In this document: positions 38,172 to 47,037 of the stretch, piece by piece
Numbering within the stretch: the stretch's first letter is position 1
How the letters are laid out: every line of letters begins with the position of its first letter
NCBI RefSeq assembly: GCF_001423745.1
Contig: NZ_LMPC01000012.1
Coordinates: 708,809 to 772,808 of the forward strand
DNA length: 64,000 bases
Direction of reading: 5' to 3'
From: Arthrobacter sp. Leaf337
Lineage (GTDB): Bacteria; Actinomycetota; Actinomycetes; Actinomycetales; Micrococcaceae
Translations under genes and position numbers: made by a program
Notes under the pieces: generated by a model
What the model was told of the DNA's origin: nothing
The model's input: the letters and a program-made list of their open reading frames with translations, nothing else
Databases searched by the model: none

Positions 38172-39410
38172 ATGATTCCCGGAAACAACTCTGAGCAGTC
38201 AGCTGTCGCCATCGCCGAGGGTGCCCCCGCTCCTTCGCCGATGCCACCGGCGCCTGCTTTCGGCCAACGTTCCATCGCCGAAGTACTGACCAGCGCGGCA
38301 GCCAGCCTGGGAATTGAAGGCTTCGAGAACCGGCTGAACCTGCCTGCCGCCAAGCGGGTGTGCGTTGTCCTCGCCGACGGCCTTGGCCGTAGCCTGCTGA
38401 AGCAAAAATCGGCACACACCCCCTTCCTCCGGTCCGTGATGCAGCAGGGACAGGGAGCCGTTCCAGTGGCCCTGGATTCCGCCTTCCCCTCCACGACAGC
38501 CTCCTCCCTCGCCAGCTTCGGGACAGGGCTCCCTGCCGGCCAGCACGGAATGGTGGGCTATGACGTCCTCGATCCCGGACAGGACAAAGTGGTCAACATG
38601 CTGGGCAACTGGGATGCCGGTGTGGACCCCCTCGAATGGCAGCCGTTTCCCACCGTGTTCGAGCGCGCCGCGGCCCACACCGACGTCACCACCATCAGCC
38701 TTCCGCAGTTCGGCGCCTCACCCATGACCCAGGCCGCCCTCCGCGGCGGCCGGTTCATCGCCGCCGCAACCCCGCACGCCAGGACTGCAGCGGCGGCGGA
38801 GGCCATGCTGGGCACCGACAGTTCCCTGATGTACTTCTACGTCAACGACCTGGACAAGGCGGGGCACCGCTACGGCTGCCAGTCCGCCCAGTGGGAACAC
38901 CAGCTTGAAGAGCTGGACGCCACCGTACGACGGCTCAATGCCACGCTTCCGCCGGGGACCACTGTCCTGTTGACCGCGGACCACGGCATGCTCGACGTCC
39001 CGGAATCGCAGCGGTTCGACTACTCGGCGGAACCGGCCCTCATCGCCGGCGTCCGGCACACCGCAGGGGAGCCGCGCATGGTCCACCTGTATCTGGAGCC
39101 CGACGCCGGTGATCAGGACCGGGCACTGCTGATTGAATCGTGGCGGAAACGTTTTGGAGACAGGATCTGGGCGTTCACCCGCGACGAGGCCGTGTCCGCC
39201 GGGCTCTTCGGCGACGTCCGGCCGGAAGTCAGCGCGCGCATCGGCGATGTCATGATCGCCGCCCGGGACGCCCTGGCGCTCTACGACACGCGCCGCGTGC
39301 GCTCCGCCGCGCTGGAGGTCGTCGGGCAGCACGGGTCGCTGACCAAAGCCGAGCGGGAGGTTCCGCTGTTGTGCTTCCAAGCCCAAGGCCGAAAGGGAGC
39401 GCGTGGCTGA
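38172..39410 (+). CDS. alkaline-phosphatase-superfamily nucleotide pyrophosphatase/phosphodiesterase-like protein
   Basis: 412 aa from the ATG at 38172. The frame is open upstream only because it shadows the DUF5998 gene. NPP-type metal site: Asp in VVLADGLGRSLL, nucleophilic Thr in FPSTTASSLASFGTGLPAGQHGM, and LTADHGMLDVP (DH pair); YFYVNDLDKAGHRYG supplies a further Asp/His. No signal peptide is seen, so a cytosolic location is likely, unlike secreted NPPs. Substrate unknown. Its last 8 bases overlap the thymidine kinase gene, so the three genes DUF5998-NPP-tdk form one unit. Confidence -1.
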   Translation: MIPGNNSEQSAVAIAEGAPAPSPMPPAPAFGQRSIAEVLTSAAASLGIEGFENRLNLPAAKRVCVVLADGLGRSLLKQKSAHTPFLRSVMQQGQGAVPVALDSAFPSTTASSLASFGTGLPAGQHGMVGYDVLDPGQDKVVNMLGNWDAGVDPLEWQPFPTVFERAAAHTDVTTISLPQFGASPMTQAALRGGRFIAAATPHARTAAAAEAMLGTDSSLMYFYVNDLDKAGHRYGCQSAQWEHQLEELDATVRRLNATLPPGTTVLLTADHGMLDVPESQRFDYSAEPALIAGVRHTAGEPRMVHLYLEPDAGDQDRALLIESWRKRFGDRIWAFTRDEAVSAGLFGDVRPEVSARIGDVMIAARDALALYDTRRVRSAALEVVGQHGSLTKAEREVPLLCFQAQGRKGARG

Positions 39411-40125
39411 ACTCGTCTTCTTCTCAGGAACCATGGACTGCGGCAAATCCACCCTCGCCCTGCAGATGGACCACAACCACCGGGCCCGCGGCCGCGGCGG
39501 CGTCCGGTTCAGCCGCAACGACCGTGCCGGCGGTGCCAGGATCTCCAGCCGGCTCGGACTCGAGACGGACTGCGTGGAAGTCCTGGACAGCACGGACTTC
39601 TGGGACGAGGTCATCCAACGCCGCACCCGCGGCCTGCGGGTGGACTACCTCATTTGTGACGAAGCCCAGTTCTACTCACCACTGCAGGTGGAACAGCTGG
39701 CCCGGATTGTGGACGAGATCGACGTCGACGTGTTTGCTTTCGGGATCAGCGCCGACTTCCGCACCCGCCTTTTCCCGGGATCGCAGCGGCTCATCGAGTT
39801 GGCGGACCGCGTCCAGGTCCTGCAGGTGGAGGCGCTGTGCTGGTGCGGACGCCGGGCCACCCACAATGCCCGCACGGTCGACGGCGTGATGGTCACCGAA
39901 GGTGCGCAGGTGGTGGTGGGCGACGTCGACATGGCCGGCGACCAGGCCCCCACCGGCGCGGCGGACCACGCCCCCGTGGTGGGCTACGAGACGTTGTGCC
40001 GGCGGCACTTCATGCGGCGGGTCACTGCCCACGGCGCCAACGTCATGGCCCAGCAGGACCAGCTGTTGCCGTTCGAGGTGGACGCCTGCCTGTGGAACGG
40101 TGCCGGAGAAACCCGGCCCGGCTGA
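39403..40125 (+). CDS. tdk: thymidine kinase (type II)
   Basis: 240 aa, GTG start at 39403 with AAAGGGAG upstream, overlapping the previous gene. Phosphorylates thymidine and deoxyuridine in pyrimidine salvage. Walker A FFSGTMDCGKST, Walker B region YLICDEAQFYSPLQVEQLA, lasso-type segment and zinc ligands in EALCWCGRRATHNAR plus YETLCRRHF. Slightly longer than E. coli Tdk at both ends. Biologically linked to dut, 3 kb downstream, which also controls dUTP/dTTP pools. Convergent with sepH. Confidence -1.
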   Translation: MAELVFFSGTMDCGKSTLALQMDHNHRARGRGGVRFSRNDRAGGARISSRLGLETDCVEVLDSTDFWDEVIQRRTRGLRVDYLICDEAQFYSPLQVEQLARIVDEIDVDVFAFGISADFRTRLFPGSQRLIELADRVQVLQVEALCWCGRRATHNARTVDGVMVTEGAQVVVGDVDMAGDQAPTGAADHAPVVGYETLCRRHFMRRVTAHGANVMAQQDQLLPFEVDACLWNGAGETRPG

Positions 40126-40149
40126 CCCGCTGCGCCGGGGGACTGGGGG

Positions 40150-41586
40150 TCAGTCGCCGCGTGCGCCGAAAACTATTTCATCCCAGCTGGGTACGCTGGA
40201 GCGCTTGGGTTTGGAGGGCTGCCGTTCGGGCTGCTCCGCGTCCCGATCATTTCTGGGGGTGGCCGGAGCGTCGTCCCGGCTCCGGCGCGGGCTCCCTCCA
40301 CCCAGCAGTTCATCCAGGCCCACGTTCGGAGCGGATTCGCGGTTCCAGCCGGTCTGGCGGGCGCGTGCCGTTTCCCTGACCGGAGCGGGTTCCTCGACGG
40401 CGGCCTCATCGGTGTCCGGGCCGGCGTCGGCTGCCGCCGGCGTGCTGCCGGGGTCTTCAGCGGACGCTTCGTCCGGGTCCGTCACCGGGCGCAGCGGGGA
40501 GGCCACGATGGTGATTTCGCGGGTTTCCGTGCTGACGCCGTCGTGGAGTTTCAGCCGTTCGTCTTCGTCCCCGGTGTGCCGGGGAGCCAGGCTGAGTCGG
40601 GACAGCATTGACGCGCGGACTTCGCGCTTGCGGGTGAACGAGTCTCCCTTGGCGGCCGGAGCGTCGGTTTCTTCGCGGCTTTCCGTCCCGGTGGCGTCGT
40701 CCTCGGCCTCGGGCTCCGCCACTACTTCGGAGGGGCGCGGGTGGGCCGCCGGAACACCGTTGGTGAGCAGCAGTGCCAAGGCGTCGTCGCCGTCCTCGTC
40801 TACACCGAGCCGCTGGCCGCGGCGTGAGCGCAGCATCTCGAGCAGGCCGTCCGAATCCTTGCCGGACTGGCCGGATGCCGTCCGGGCCGCGGCCGCCTCG
40901 GCGTCGGTCTCAAAGTCAAACGGGCGGTCGGAAACTGCGGACAGGCGGCGGGCCGGAACAGGACCGTCGAGCGGTTCCAGTTCGCTGAGCTGCTGCGCCC
41001 AGCGGTTGGCGTTCTGCAGGGATTTCCGCGCGGGACTGAAAGTCCACATGGCCGGCGGTTCCTCGCCGATGCTGGTGTGCGCGCCGGTACTGGTTTCGAA
41101 GCGTGCCACCACCGTCCAGGTGCCGTCCGGGCGCCGCCAGGAGTCCCACTCAACGGTGGAGGATTCGATGCCGTGGGCGTTGAGACGGTGTGCCACCATG
41201 TCGCCGAGGGTAGCCGGGTTGTCACCGAAGGCGGAGCGGTAGACGTCATGGCCCGGCGCAGGGGAAGCCACCTCGATTTTTCGCGCCTGCTGTGCCACGT
41301 AGTCGCGCTCGGCAAGTACGGGGCCTTCATAGCGTTGGACCTTGGCCAGTGGGATGCCCGAGAGTTCCGAAACTTCGGCGGCTGTGGCGCCGCTTCTGAT
41401 GCGTGCCTGGATGTCCCGCGGGGACATGGCAACAGGCGCAACTGCAGCGGCCGCTTTCGCCGGAGAGCGGCTGGCCGCGAGCCGAAGGGCTTCGTCGATC
41501 GGCAGCCGGAACATCTCGCCGCCGGTGCCGCTCAACAGGAGATGCTCCCCGTCGTCGTGGACGCCTACAAGCCGTAGATCCTGCAT
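40150..41586 (-). CDS. sepH: septation protein SepH (DUF3071)
   Basis: 478 aa from the ATG at 41586, preceded by GGAGG; 15 codons upstream have no such site. The N-terminal DUF3071 domain (1-180) starts MQDLRLVGVHDDGEHLLLSG and contains a helix-turn-helix (MSPRDIQARIRSGATAAEVSELSGIP) and the FGDNPATLGDMVAHRL region. A long, acidic, low-complexity C-terminal region with PSVPSWDEIVFGARGD at the end follows. SepH binds FtsZ and promotes its assembly in Streptomyces and mycobacteria (known). Divergent from the DUF4193 gene. Confidence -1.
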   Translation of the reverse strand: MQDLRLVGVHDDGEHLLLSGTGGEMFRLPIDEALRLAASRSPAKAAAAVAPVAMSPRDIQARIRSGATAAEVSELSGIPLAKVQRYEGPVLAERDYVAQQARKIEVASPAPGHDVYRSAFGDNPATLGDMVAHRLNAHGIESSTVEWDSWRRPDGTWTVVARFETSTGAHTSIGEEPPAMWTFSPARKSLQNANRWAQQLSELEPLDGPVPARRLSAVSDRPFDFETDAEAAAARTASGQSGKDSDGLLEMLRSRRGQRLGVDEDGDDALALLLTNGVPAAHPRPSEVVAEPEAEDDATGTESREETDAPAAKGDSFTRKREVRASMLSRLSLAPRHTGDEDERLKLHDGVSTETREITIVASPLRPVTDPDEASAEDPGSTPAAADAGPDTDEAAVEEPAPVRETARARQTGWNRESAPNVGLDELLGGGSPRRSRDDAPATPRNDRDAEQPERQPSKPKRSSVPSWDEIVFGARGD

Positions 41587-41943
41587 ACAAATCCTCCACC
41601 CTGGCATTACTGACATTCGAAACTCTGCCACTCGGCAGTCGCAATTCGGGGGAGGGGAGAGGGCGCGCCGCGATATTCCGCGACTTTCCGGCCGTCAAGT
41701 GCTTTTATCCCGCCTCCGCCCTCCGTCGGGCAGGCTCGGGCAGGTGCCCGCCCCGAAAAGCCCTCGCTTTCGCCCCCGGCTTAGGGAAAAATGGGCGCCT
41801 AAGTCGGGCACAAAATCAGGCAAGCCAGCGTTTACATCGGTGAACCGGCCCGGGGGACCAGCCCACGGACGATGTCCGTCCCTGAGCGCGGCCACCGGCA
41901 CCCGGCCATCAAACCGAAAAAATCGGAGTGTGAGCAGAAAATA
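41587..41943. other. 357-base divergent intergenic region, sepH / DUF4193 gene
   Basis: No gene or tRNA seen. Contains a 6-bp inverted repeat CTTAGG/CCTAAG (41780-41785 with 41798-41803), a direct repeat TCGGGCAGG around 41730-41750, and an A-rich stretch just before the DUF4193 start. Unusually long for this window, so regulatory sites for both genes are expected here. Confidence -1.
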
Positions 41944-42243
41944 ATGGCGACAGATTACGATGCGCCGCGGAAATCAGAAGAGGACCTGAACGAAGATTCC
42001 ATCGAGGAATTGAAGACCCGCCGCGCTGACAAGCCAACGGCAGTGGTGGATGAGGACGAATCCGATCTGGCCGAAGGCTACGAACTCCCGGGCGCGGACC
42101 TGTCCGGCGAGGAACTCCTGGTCCGCGTCCTGCCGGCCCAGGCTGATGAATTCACCTGCTCGTCATGCTTCCTGGTCCGTCACCGCTCGCAGATCGCCCG
42201 CGAAAAAGACGGGTTGCTCTTCTGCAAGGACTGCGAGGGCTGA
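41944..42243 (+). CDS. DUF4193 family zinc-ribbon protein
   Basis: 99 aa from the ATG at 41944. The acidic N-terminus (MATDYDAPRKSEEDLNEDS) precedes DLAEGYELPGADLSGEELL. The C-terminal zinc ribbon has two CxxC pairs, EFTCSSCFLVRHRSQIA and LFCKDCEG. Conserved in actinobacteria beside sepH and dut; function unknown. A role in transcription or replication control is only guesswork. Convergent with DUF3093 (9-base gap). Confidence -1.
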   Translation: MATDYDAPRKSEEDLNEDSIEELKTRRADKPTAVVDEDESDLAEGYELPGADLSGEELLVRVLPAQADEFTCSSCFLVRHRSQIAREKDGLLFCKDCEG

Positions 42244-42252
42244 CAATGCGGC

Positions 42253-42741
42253 TCAGGCGCGGGTGAGGGCCGCCGTCAACTGTGCCGGGCGCCGCGTGGA
42301 GGTAAGCCAGTAAGGCGTGGGATCGGAAGGATCCGTGATGTCGATCCTGACCACCGGGTCCACCCAGCCCCGGATGCAGAGGTATGCCAGTCCGTTCAGG
42401 CGCGTGCCGCGTTCCGCCGTCGCCTCTTTGCCGGTGAACGGTGTCACGGTTCCGATGTACCGACGTTCGATGGTTGCCCGCCCCACCTGGAGCGTGTCTG
42501 CCGTCACCGTTATCGACGGCGTGGACAGGATCAGCAGCACCGTAATGATGGTGAACAGCACCAGCGCTGCCGTGATGCCGGCCGCCATACTGATCGGGGC
42601 AAACACGAGGATGCCTGCGCCGGACAAGCCTGCTGCCACGAGCCAGATCCAAAGGTTGGGGTGGAGTTTCTCGCTGTACAGAACGGCAGTTCCGCGGGGT
42701 GTGCTGTTGGGGGCAGGCACAGCTGCACTAGATTCCGGCAT
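42253..42741 (-). CDS. DUF3093 membrane protein
   Basis: 162 aa from MPESSAAVPAPNSTPRG (ATG at 42741); 16 more upstream codons exist but look non-conserved. Two membrane helices (about 33-50 and 54-75: LWIWLVAAGLSGAGILVF and ITAALVLFTIITVLLIL) are followed by a cytoplasmic beta-rich domain (VGRATIERRYIGTVTPF, AYLCIRGWVDPVVRIDI, YWLTSTRRPAQLTAAL). This is the classic DUF3093 pattern next to dut in actinobacteria. Function unknown. Confidence -1.
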   Translation of the reverse strand: MPESSAAVPAPNSTPRGTAVLYSEKLHPNLWIWLVAAGLSGAGILVFAPISMAAGITAALVLFTIITVLLILSTPSITVTADTLQVGRATIERRYIGTVTPFTGKEATAERGTRLNGLAYLCIRGWVDPVVRIDITDPSDPTPYWLTSTRRPAQLTAALTRA

Positions 42742-42853
42742 AGCCCCAGCTTTCCACTTTTCCCGGGGTATTTCACCTTGGCCCGGCACTGGCCGCCGCC
42801 CGCGCCGGCCAGTGCCGCGGCTAGGCCAAGGTGCGCCGCTCGCGTTAGAGTAA

Positions 42854-43408
42854 ATGACTGTGACTGAAGAAACTGCAGCCGTGAGTACTTTGCCGCCGAA
42901 CTCCCTGGAAGGCAGCGCCGCGGCCTACGGATCGCCCACGCTGTCGGTCCAGCTGAAAATGCTCGACGCCGGCCTCGAAGCCCCGTCCTACGCGCACCCC
43001 GGCGACGCCGGAGCGGACCTTCGTGCCCGCGAGGACGTAGTTCTTGAACCGGGTGAACGCCGGCTGGTGCCCACGGGCGTCTCCATCGCCCTCCCCAACG
43101 GGTATGTCGCCCTCATCCACCCGCGGTCCGGGCTCGCCACCAAGCACGGCCTGACAGTGGTCAACGCCCCCGGAACCGTGGACGCCGGATACCGCGGCGA
43201 GATCGCCGTGACGCTGCTGAACACGGACCGTGAGAAAGCCATCGAGCTGCGGCGCGGCGATAGAATTGCACAGATGGTCATTCAGCGCGTGGAGTACGCA
43301 CAGTTTGTGGCCGTTGCGGAATTGAGCGACTCGGTCCGCGGTGACGGCGGCTTCGGTTCCACCGGTGGTTTCGGTTCCGCCGCCGGTTTCGGAACACCGC
43401 AGGCCTAG
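42854..43408 (+). CDS. dut: dUTP diphosphatase
   Basis: 184 aa (182 if the GTG at 42860 is used). Hydrolyses dUTP to dUMP and PPi, limiting uracil in DNA. All five trimeric dUTPase motifs are present: [55 protein letters not shown] and the Gly/Phe-rich C-terminal [20 protein letters not shown] hexamer at 42846-42851 lies 2 bases before the ATG or 8 before the GTG, so a leaderless GTG start is the more consistent reading. The phenylalanine/glycine-rich tail is longer than usual. First of dut-DUF3710-OB-DUF3159. Confidence -1.
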   Translation: MTVTEETAAVSTLPPNSLEGSAAAYGSPTLSVQLKMLDAGLEAPSYAHPGDAGADLRAREDVVLEPGERRLVPTGVSIALPNGYVALIHPRSGLATKHGLTVVNAPGTVDAGYRGEIAVTLLNTDREKAIELRRGDRIAQMVIQRVEYAQFVAVAELSDSVRGDGGFGSTGGFGSAAGFGTPQA

Positions 43409-43503
43409 CCGCGGACGCCGCCCGGCTCAGCCGGTGCTGCATGACTTACCGCGCGGCCCAGGGTGGCACGGCGGGAAATGATCACAACTAAGGAGACAAC
43501 CCG

Positions 43504-44211
43504 ATGGTTTTTGGGCGTGGCAAGAAGGCCAAGAAGGACCAGGCGGCAGAGCCCGGGGAAAGCCCGGAAACTGCAGGCTCCGCTGCCGAGGAGAGCACCG
43601 GCCGGGCAGTCACGGGGCCCTTTGACGTCTCGGAAGTCGACAGCACTGACGGCTACGTGGACCTTGGCGCCCTCCTGATTGCACCACGGGAAGGCCTCCA
43701 GCTCCGTCTCGAGATCGAGGAAGCCACCCAGCGGGTTGTGGCCGTGACCATGGACCTCGACGGTTCGAGCCTCCAGCTCCAGGCCTTCGCCGCACCCCGC
43801 ACCGAGGGACTCTGGGATGAGATCCGTGAACAGATCGGCCAGTCCGTGGGAAGCCAGGGCGGGCAGGTCGAGGAGATTCCCGGAGTTTTCGGCACCGAGC
43901 TCGTGGCCAAACTTCCGGCAGGAACAGCCGACGGCGCGGGCGGCTACCGCGTGGCCCGCTTCATCGGCGTCGACGGCCCCCGTTGGTTCCTCCGCGGCGT
44001 GCTGGGCGGCGAAGCTGCCCTGGACCGCGATTCTGCGGCGAACCTGGAATCGTTGTTCAGGCAGATCGTGGTGGTGCGGGGCGAGAGCCCGATGCCGCCG
44101 CGTGACCTGCTGCAGCTCCGCCTGCCGAAGGATTCCGCTCCGGCGCCGCTGCAGGGCGCACCTGAGTTCGAGCAACCCGAGCGCGGACCGGAGATCACCC
44201 AGATTGGCTGA
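43504..44211 (+). CDS. DUF3710 domain protein
   Basis: 235 aa, ATG at 43504 with AAGGAG upstream. A charged N-terminal tail (MVFGRGKKAKKDQAAEPGES) is followed by the DUF3710 core: GPFDVSEVDSTDGYVDLGALLIAP, LRLEIEEATQRVVAVTMDLDGSSLQLQAFAAP, then FIGVDGPRWFLRGVLGGEAA. Unknown function, conserved beside dut in actinobacteria. Its end overlaps the TTG start of the OB-fold gene by 8 bases. Confidence -1.
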   Translation: MVFGRGKKAKKDQAAEPGESPETAGSAAEESTGRAVTGPFDVSEVDSTDGYVDLGALLIAPREGLQLRLEIEEATQRVVAVTMDLDGSSLQLQAFAAPRTEGLWDEIREQIGQSVGSQGGQVEEIPGVFGTELVAKLPAGTADGAGGYRVARFIGVDGPRWFLRGVLGGEAALDRDSAANLESLFRQIVVVRGESPMPPRDLLQLRLPKDSAPAPLQGAPEFEQPERGPEITQIG

Positions 44212-44596
44212 CCCGGCCGGCGAATATCCGCAGCCCGAGCTGTCCATCAGTGGATTGCCGGACCGTGGACGTGTGCTGTGCCGCGGCTTCATCGAATCGG
44301 TGACGTACGTACCGGCCACACAGGTTGCCAGCTTCACCGCAATCGTCACGGACCACGACCTGCCGCGCGCCAAGGGGGGCCTTGCCCCCGCCGCGGTGGA
44401 ACCGGCGTCGGCACGGAGGCCCGGAGGACCCGGCCGGCGCGACCGGCTGCGGGTCGTGTGGCTCGGCCGGCGTCGGGTACCCGGCGTCGACCCCGGCTGC
44501 GAACTCCGGCTGGAAGGCATGCTGACGTTGCGCGACGGGCTGCCCACCATGTTCAACCCCCGCTACGAAATACTGTCCCGCCAGGAGAACCAATGA
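44204..44596 (+). CDS. OB-fold nucleic-acid-binding-like protein
   Basis: 130 aa from a TTG at 44204 overlapping the DUF3710 stop. The TTG is the only start that fits the coupled operon, and the conserved region begins soon after. Pattern RVLCRGFIESVTYVPATQVASFTAIVTDHD ... RLRVVWLGRRRVPGVDPGCELRLEGMLT ... FNPRYEIL is that of the tRNA_anti/OB-fold proteins in this synteny group. RNA or DNA binding is inferred from the fold only. It overlaps DUF3159 by ATGA. Confidence -1.
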   Translation: MADPAGEYPQPELSISGLPDRGRVLCRGFIESVTYVPATQVASFTAIVTDHDLPRAKGGLAPAAVEPASARRPGGPGRRDRLRVVWLGRRRVPGVDPGCELRLEGMLTLRDGLPTMFNPRYEILSRQENQ

Positions 44597-45399
44597 CGCC
44601 GTCCGAGACCCCGGATCCCGCTGCCGGGCGCGCCGCGTCCGAACCGGTCAAACCACCACACACGCCGGAGCCGCCGTCAGTGGCCGACCTCGCGGAAGGC
44701 TACGCAGTCAAGGCCGGCCTGCACCGGACGAAGGACGGCAGCATCGACGTGCTCAAGACTGCGGGCGGCGTCCAGGGCATTGCCGAGAGCATCGTTCCCG
44801 GACTCACCTTCCTCGTCGCGTTCACCATCACCCGCGACCTCACCCTGTCCTTGATCGGCGCCTTGGCTGCGGCCGCCGCCTTCACCATTGCCCGGCTGGT
44901 CCAGCGGCGTCCGTTGACCCAGGCGCTGGCCGGGATAGTCGGCGTCGGAATTTCCGCGTGGCTGGCGAACACCACCGGCAAGGCGGAAAACTTCTACGTC
45001 CTGGGGTTCTTCACCAATGCCGCCTACATTGCAGGCATGGTGGTGTCCATAGCGTTGCGCTGGCCCATCGCCGGACTGCTGTTCGGCTTCATCAGGAACG
45101 AAGGCCTGGAGTGGCGCAAGGACCCGGCCCGGGTCAGGGCCTACCGCCTGGGCACGTGGATCATCGTGGGCGTCCTGGCCCTGCGGCTGCTGGTGCAGGT
45201 GCCGCTCTACCTCCTCGGCGAGCAGGGCCTGGCCGGCCTCGCCACCACACGGCTCCTGATGGGCGCCCCGCTGTACATCCTGGGCATCTGGGTTGCCTGG
45301 CTCATCACCAGGCCCGTTGCTGCCGCGGTGCCGCCGGCGCAGCCCGGTGAACCTTCGCAGCCCGGCGCACCGCAGCAAGGTCCTCCGCCGGCGGCCTAG
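44593..45399 (+). CDS. DUF3159 membrane protein
   Basis: 268 aa from the ATG at 44593 (ATGA overlap). The proline-rich N-terminus precedes KTAGGVQGIAESIVPGLTFLVAFTITRD, the DUF3159 start. About five to six membrane helices follow, with the conserved FTNAAYIAGMVVSIALRWPIAGLLFGF and RNEGLEWRKDPARVRAYRLGTW. The C-terminus is a proline/glutamine-rich tail. Function unknown. A hairpin overlaps the stop codon, ending the dut operon. Confidence -1.
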   Translation: MTPSETPDPAAGRAASEPVKPPHTPEPPSVADLAEGYAVKAGLHRTKDGSIDVLKTAGGVQGIAESIVPGLTFLVAFTITRDLTLSLIGALAAAAAFTIARLVQRRPLTQALAGIVGVGISAWLANTTGKAENFYVLGFFTNAAYIAGMVVSIALRWPIAGLLFGFIRNEGLEWRKDPARVRAYRLGTWIIVGVLALRLLVQVPLYLLGEQGLAGLATTRLLMGAPLYILGIWVAWLITRPVAAAVPPAQPGEPSQPGAPQQGPPPAA

Positions 45400-45406
45400 C
45401 CGCCGG
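45388..45406. terminator. hairpin at the end of the dut operon
   Basis: 8-bp inverted repeat CCGGCGGC/GCCGCCGG with a 3-base loop, overlapping the DUF3159 TAG stop. Lies between convergent genes. Confidence -1.
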
Positions 45407-45421
45407 ACTTAGCTGTCGATC

Positions 45422-46189
45422 TTAGCCGTCGAAGCCGTCGTCCTCGGGGGCCTGCTGCTCCCGGGGCTGGGCGGCCGCCGGTTCATTGTCGTCCTCCTGT
45501 GAACCGTGCGTGTCCGTGTCCCGGTCCTGCTGTTCAGGGGACAGCAGGGCCCTGAGGTCGTCTTCGGCAGCAATGGTGGTGACGAAAAACAGTTCGTCCC
45601 CGCCGTCGAGCACATCGTCCCGGCTGGGCGTGATGGGGGCCTGGTCACGAAGAATCGCCACCAGGGTGGAGTCCTCGGGCCAGTCAATGTCTCCCACCGT
45701 CAGTCCGATGACGTGCGAGTCGTGGGGCACCGTGAACTCGACCAGCGACGAAACCCCGGTCTGTAGCGTGAGCAGCCGGACGAGGTCGCCGATTTCCACC
45801 GCTTCCTCCACGAGCGCGGTCATCAGCTGCGGGGTGTTGACTGCGACGTCGACGCCCCAGGAATCGTTGAACATCCAGTCATTCTTGGGGTTGTTGACGC
45901 GTCCCACCGTCCGGCCAACGCCGAACTCGGTCTTCGCCAGCAGGGACACCACAAGGTTCACCTTGTCATCACCCGTGGCTGAAACCACCACTTCGGCGTC
46001 CTCGAGCTTGGCGTCCTGGAGCGTGCTCAGTTCGCAGGCGTCGCCCACAAGCCAATGGGCGCCACGGAGCCCGCTGCGGCCGATCACTTCCGGTTTCAGG
46101 TCGATCAGCAGGATTTCGTGTTTGTGGGCAAGGAGCTCACGGGCGATCGAGGAACCGACGCTGCCTGCCCCGACGATGACGACTTTCAC
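45422..46189 (-). CDS. TrkA-family potassium uptake regulatory protein (second of pair)
   Basis: 255 aa, GTG at 46189 directly after the upstream gene's stop. N-terminal RCK/TrkA-N Rossmann domain (MKVVIVGAGSVGSSIARELL, LLIDLKPEVI, GDACELSTLQDA, VVVSATGDDKVNLVVSLLAK), then a TrkA-C domain (HVIGLTVGDIDWPEDSTLVAILRDQ, LDGGDELFFVT). The C-terminal tail is acidic and Gln-rich, 30 aa longer than needed. RCK proteins bind nucleotides or c-di-AMP and gate K+ channels or transporters. It forms an operon with the paralog at 46190-46861 and faces the KimA-like permease gene. Confidence -1.
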   Translation of the reverse strand: MKVVIVGAGSVGSSIARELLAHKHEILLIDLKPEVIGRSGLRGAHWLVGDACELSTLQDAKLEDAEVVVSATGDDKVNLVVSLLAKTEFGVGRTVGRVNNPKNDWMFNDSWGVDVAVNTPQLMTALVEEAVEIGDLVRLLTLQTGVSSLVEFTVPHDSHVIGLTVGDIDWPEDSTLVAILRDQAPITPSRDDVLDGGDELFFVTTIAAEDDLRALLSPEQQDRDTDTHGSQEDDNEPAAAQPREQQAPEDDGFDG

Positions 46190-46861
46190 TTACTGCTCCT
46201 TGGGGGGTTCTTTGGCAAGAATGTGGCCTACCTCGGCGCTGCGGTCCACGCGCAGCATGGCGTGGACGGTGTCGCCCTCCTGATAGGACGTAGCGGCGGC
46301 CGGCAGCATGCCTTCGCCGAACCGGGTCAGGTAGGCAACCCGGATGCCGGCCGCCTTCTCGATCTGGGCGACGGAGTGCCCGATCCAGGCCGGGTCAAGG
46401 TCGATTTCAGCGAGGACCAGCCGGCCGGAGGGCTCACGGAAATCGCCGGCGAGGTGCTGTTCGGGCAGGATCCGGCGCAGCACCTGGTCTGCGCTCCAAC
46501 GCACCGCCGCGACCGTGGGAATGCCCAGGCGCTGGTAGATCTCGGCACGGCCGGGGTCGTAGATCCTGGCCACGACGTGGGGCACGTGGAAAGTTTCGCG
46601 GGCCACCCGGGTCGCCAGGATGTTGGAGTTGTCACCGCTGGACACGGCGGCGAAGGCATACGCCTCACTGACGCCGGCCTGCTTCAGGGTCTCCCGGTCG
46701 AACCCGACTCCGGTGACCTTGCGACCGGAAAACCCGGTGCGGAGCCTGCGGAAGGCACGGTCGTCCTGGTCGATGATCGCCACCGAATGGCCAGCATCCT
46801 CGAGGGTGTGCGCCAGCGTGGCTCCCACACGCCCACATCCCATGATCACGAAGTGCGCCAC
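46190..46861 (-). CDS. TrkA-family potassium uptake regulatory protein (first of pair)
   Basis: 223 aa from the GTG at 46861, preceded by GAGGAG. The frame continues far upstream, but the Rossmann fold begins at VAHFVIMGCGRVGATLAHTLEDAGHSVAIIDQD. TrkA-N (NSNILATRVARETFHVPHVVARIYDP) and TrkA-C (LVLAEIDLDPAWIGHSVAQIE, YQEGDTVHAMLRVD) domains are complete. The paired RCK proteins resemble the CeoB/CeoC arrangement of mycobacteria. No TrkH/KtrB pore gene is in the window; the permease across the shared 176-base promoter region is the likely partner (inference). Confidence -1.
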   Translation of the reverse strand: MAHFVIMGCGRVGATLAHTLEDAGHSVAIIDQDDRAFRRLRTGFSGRKVTGVGFDRETLKQAGVSEAYAFAAVSSGDNSNILATRVARETFHVPHVVARIYDPGRAEIYQRLGIPTVAAVRWSADQVLRRILPEQHLAGDFREPSGRLVLAEIDLDPAWIGHSVAQIEKAAGIRVAYLTRFGEGMLPAAATSYQEGDTVHAMLRVDRSAEVGHILAKEPPKEQ

Positions 46862-47025
46862 CCGTGCCTCCTCAGTCTTTTTTCCAGTTGCTGCGTAAGA
46901 CTCTACCGGCCGTCGGCGCCACTCTGCCCGGTGCCCGCAACTTCGGCCCGCCGGCGTGCGGGCGCCGCGGAGGGGCCCCGGAGCGAACGGCCACCTGCCG
47001 TCATGACATCGCGTCCGAATCAGAC

Positions 47026-47031
47026 TAGCTT
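47026..47031 (+). promoter_or_regulatory. -10 element of the KimA-like permease gene (leaderless)
   Basis: TAGCTT, then tgtgga (6 bases), then the GTG at 47038. Confidence -1.
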
Positions 47032-47037
47032 TGTGGA

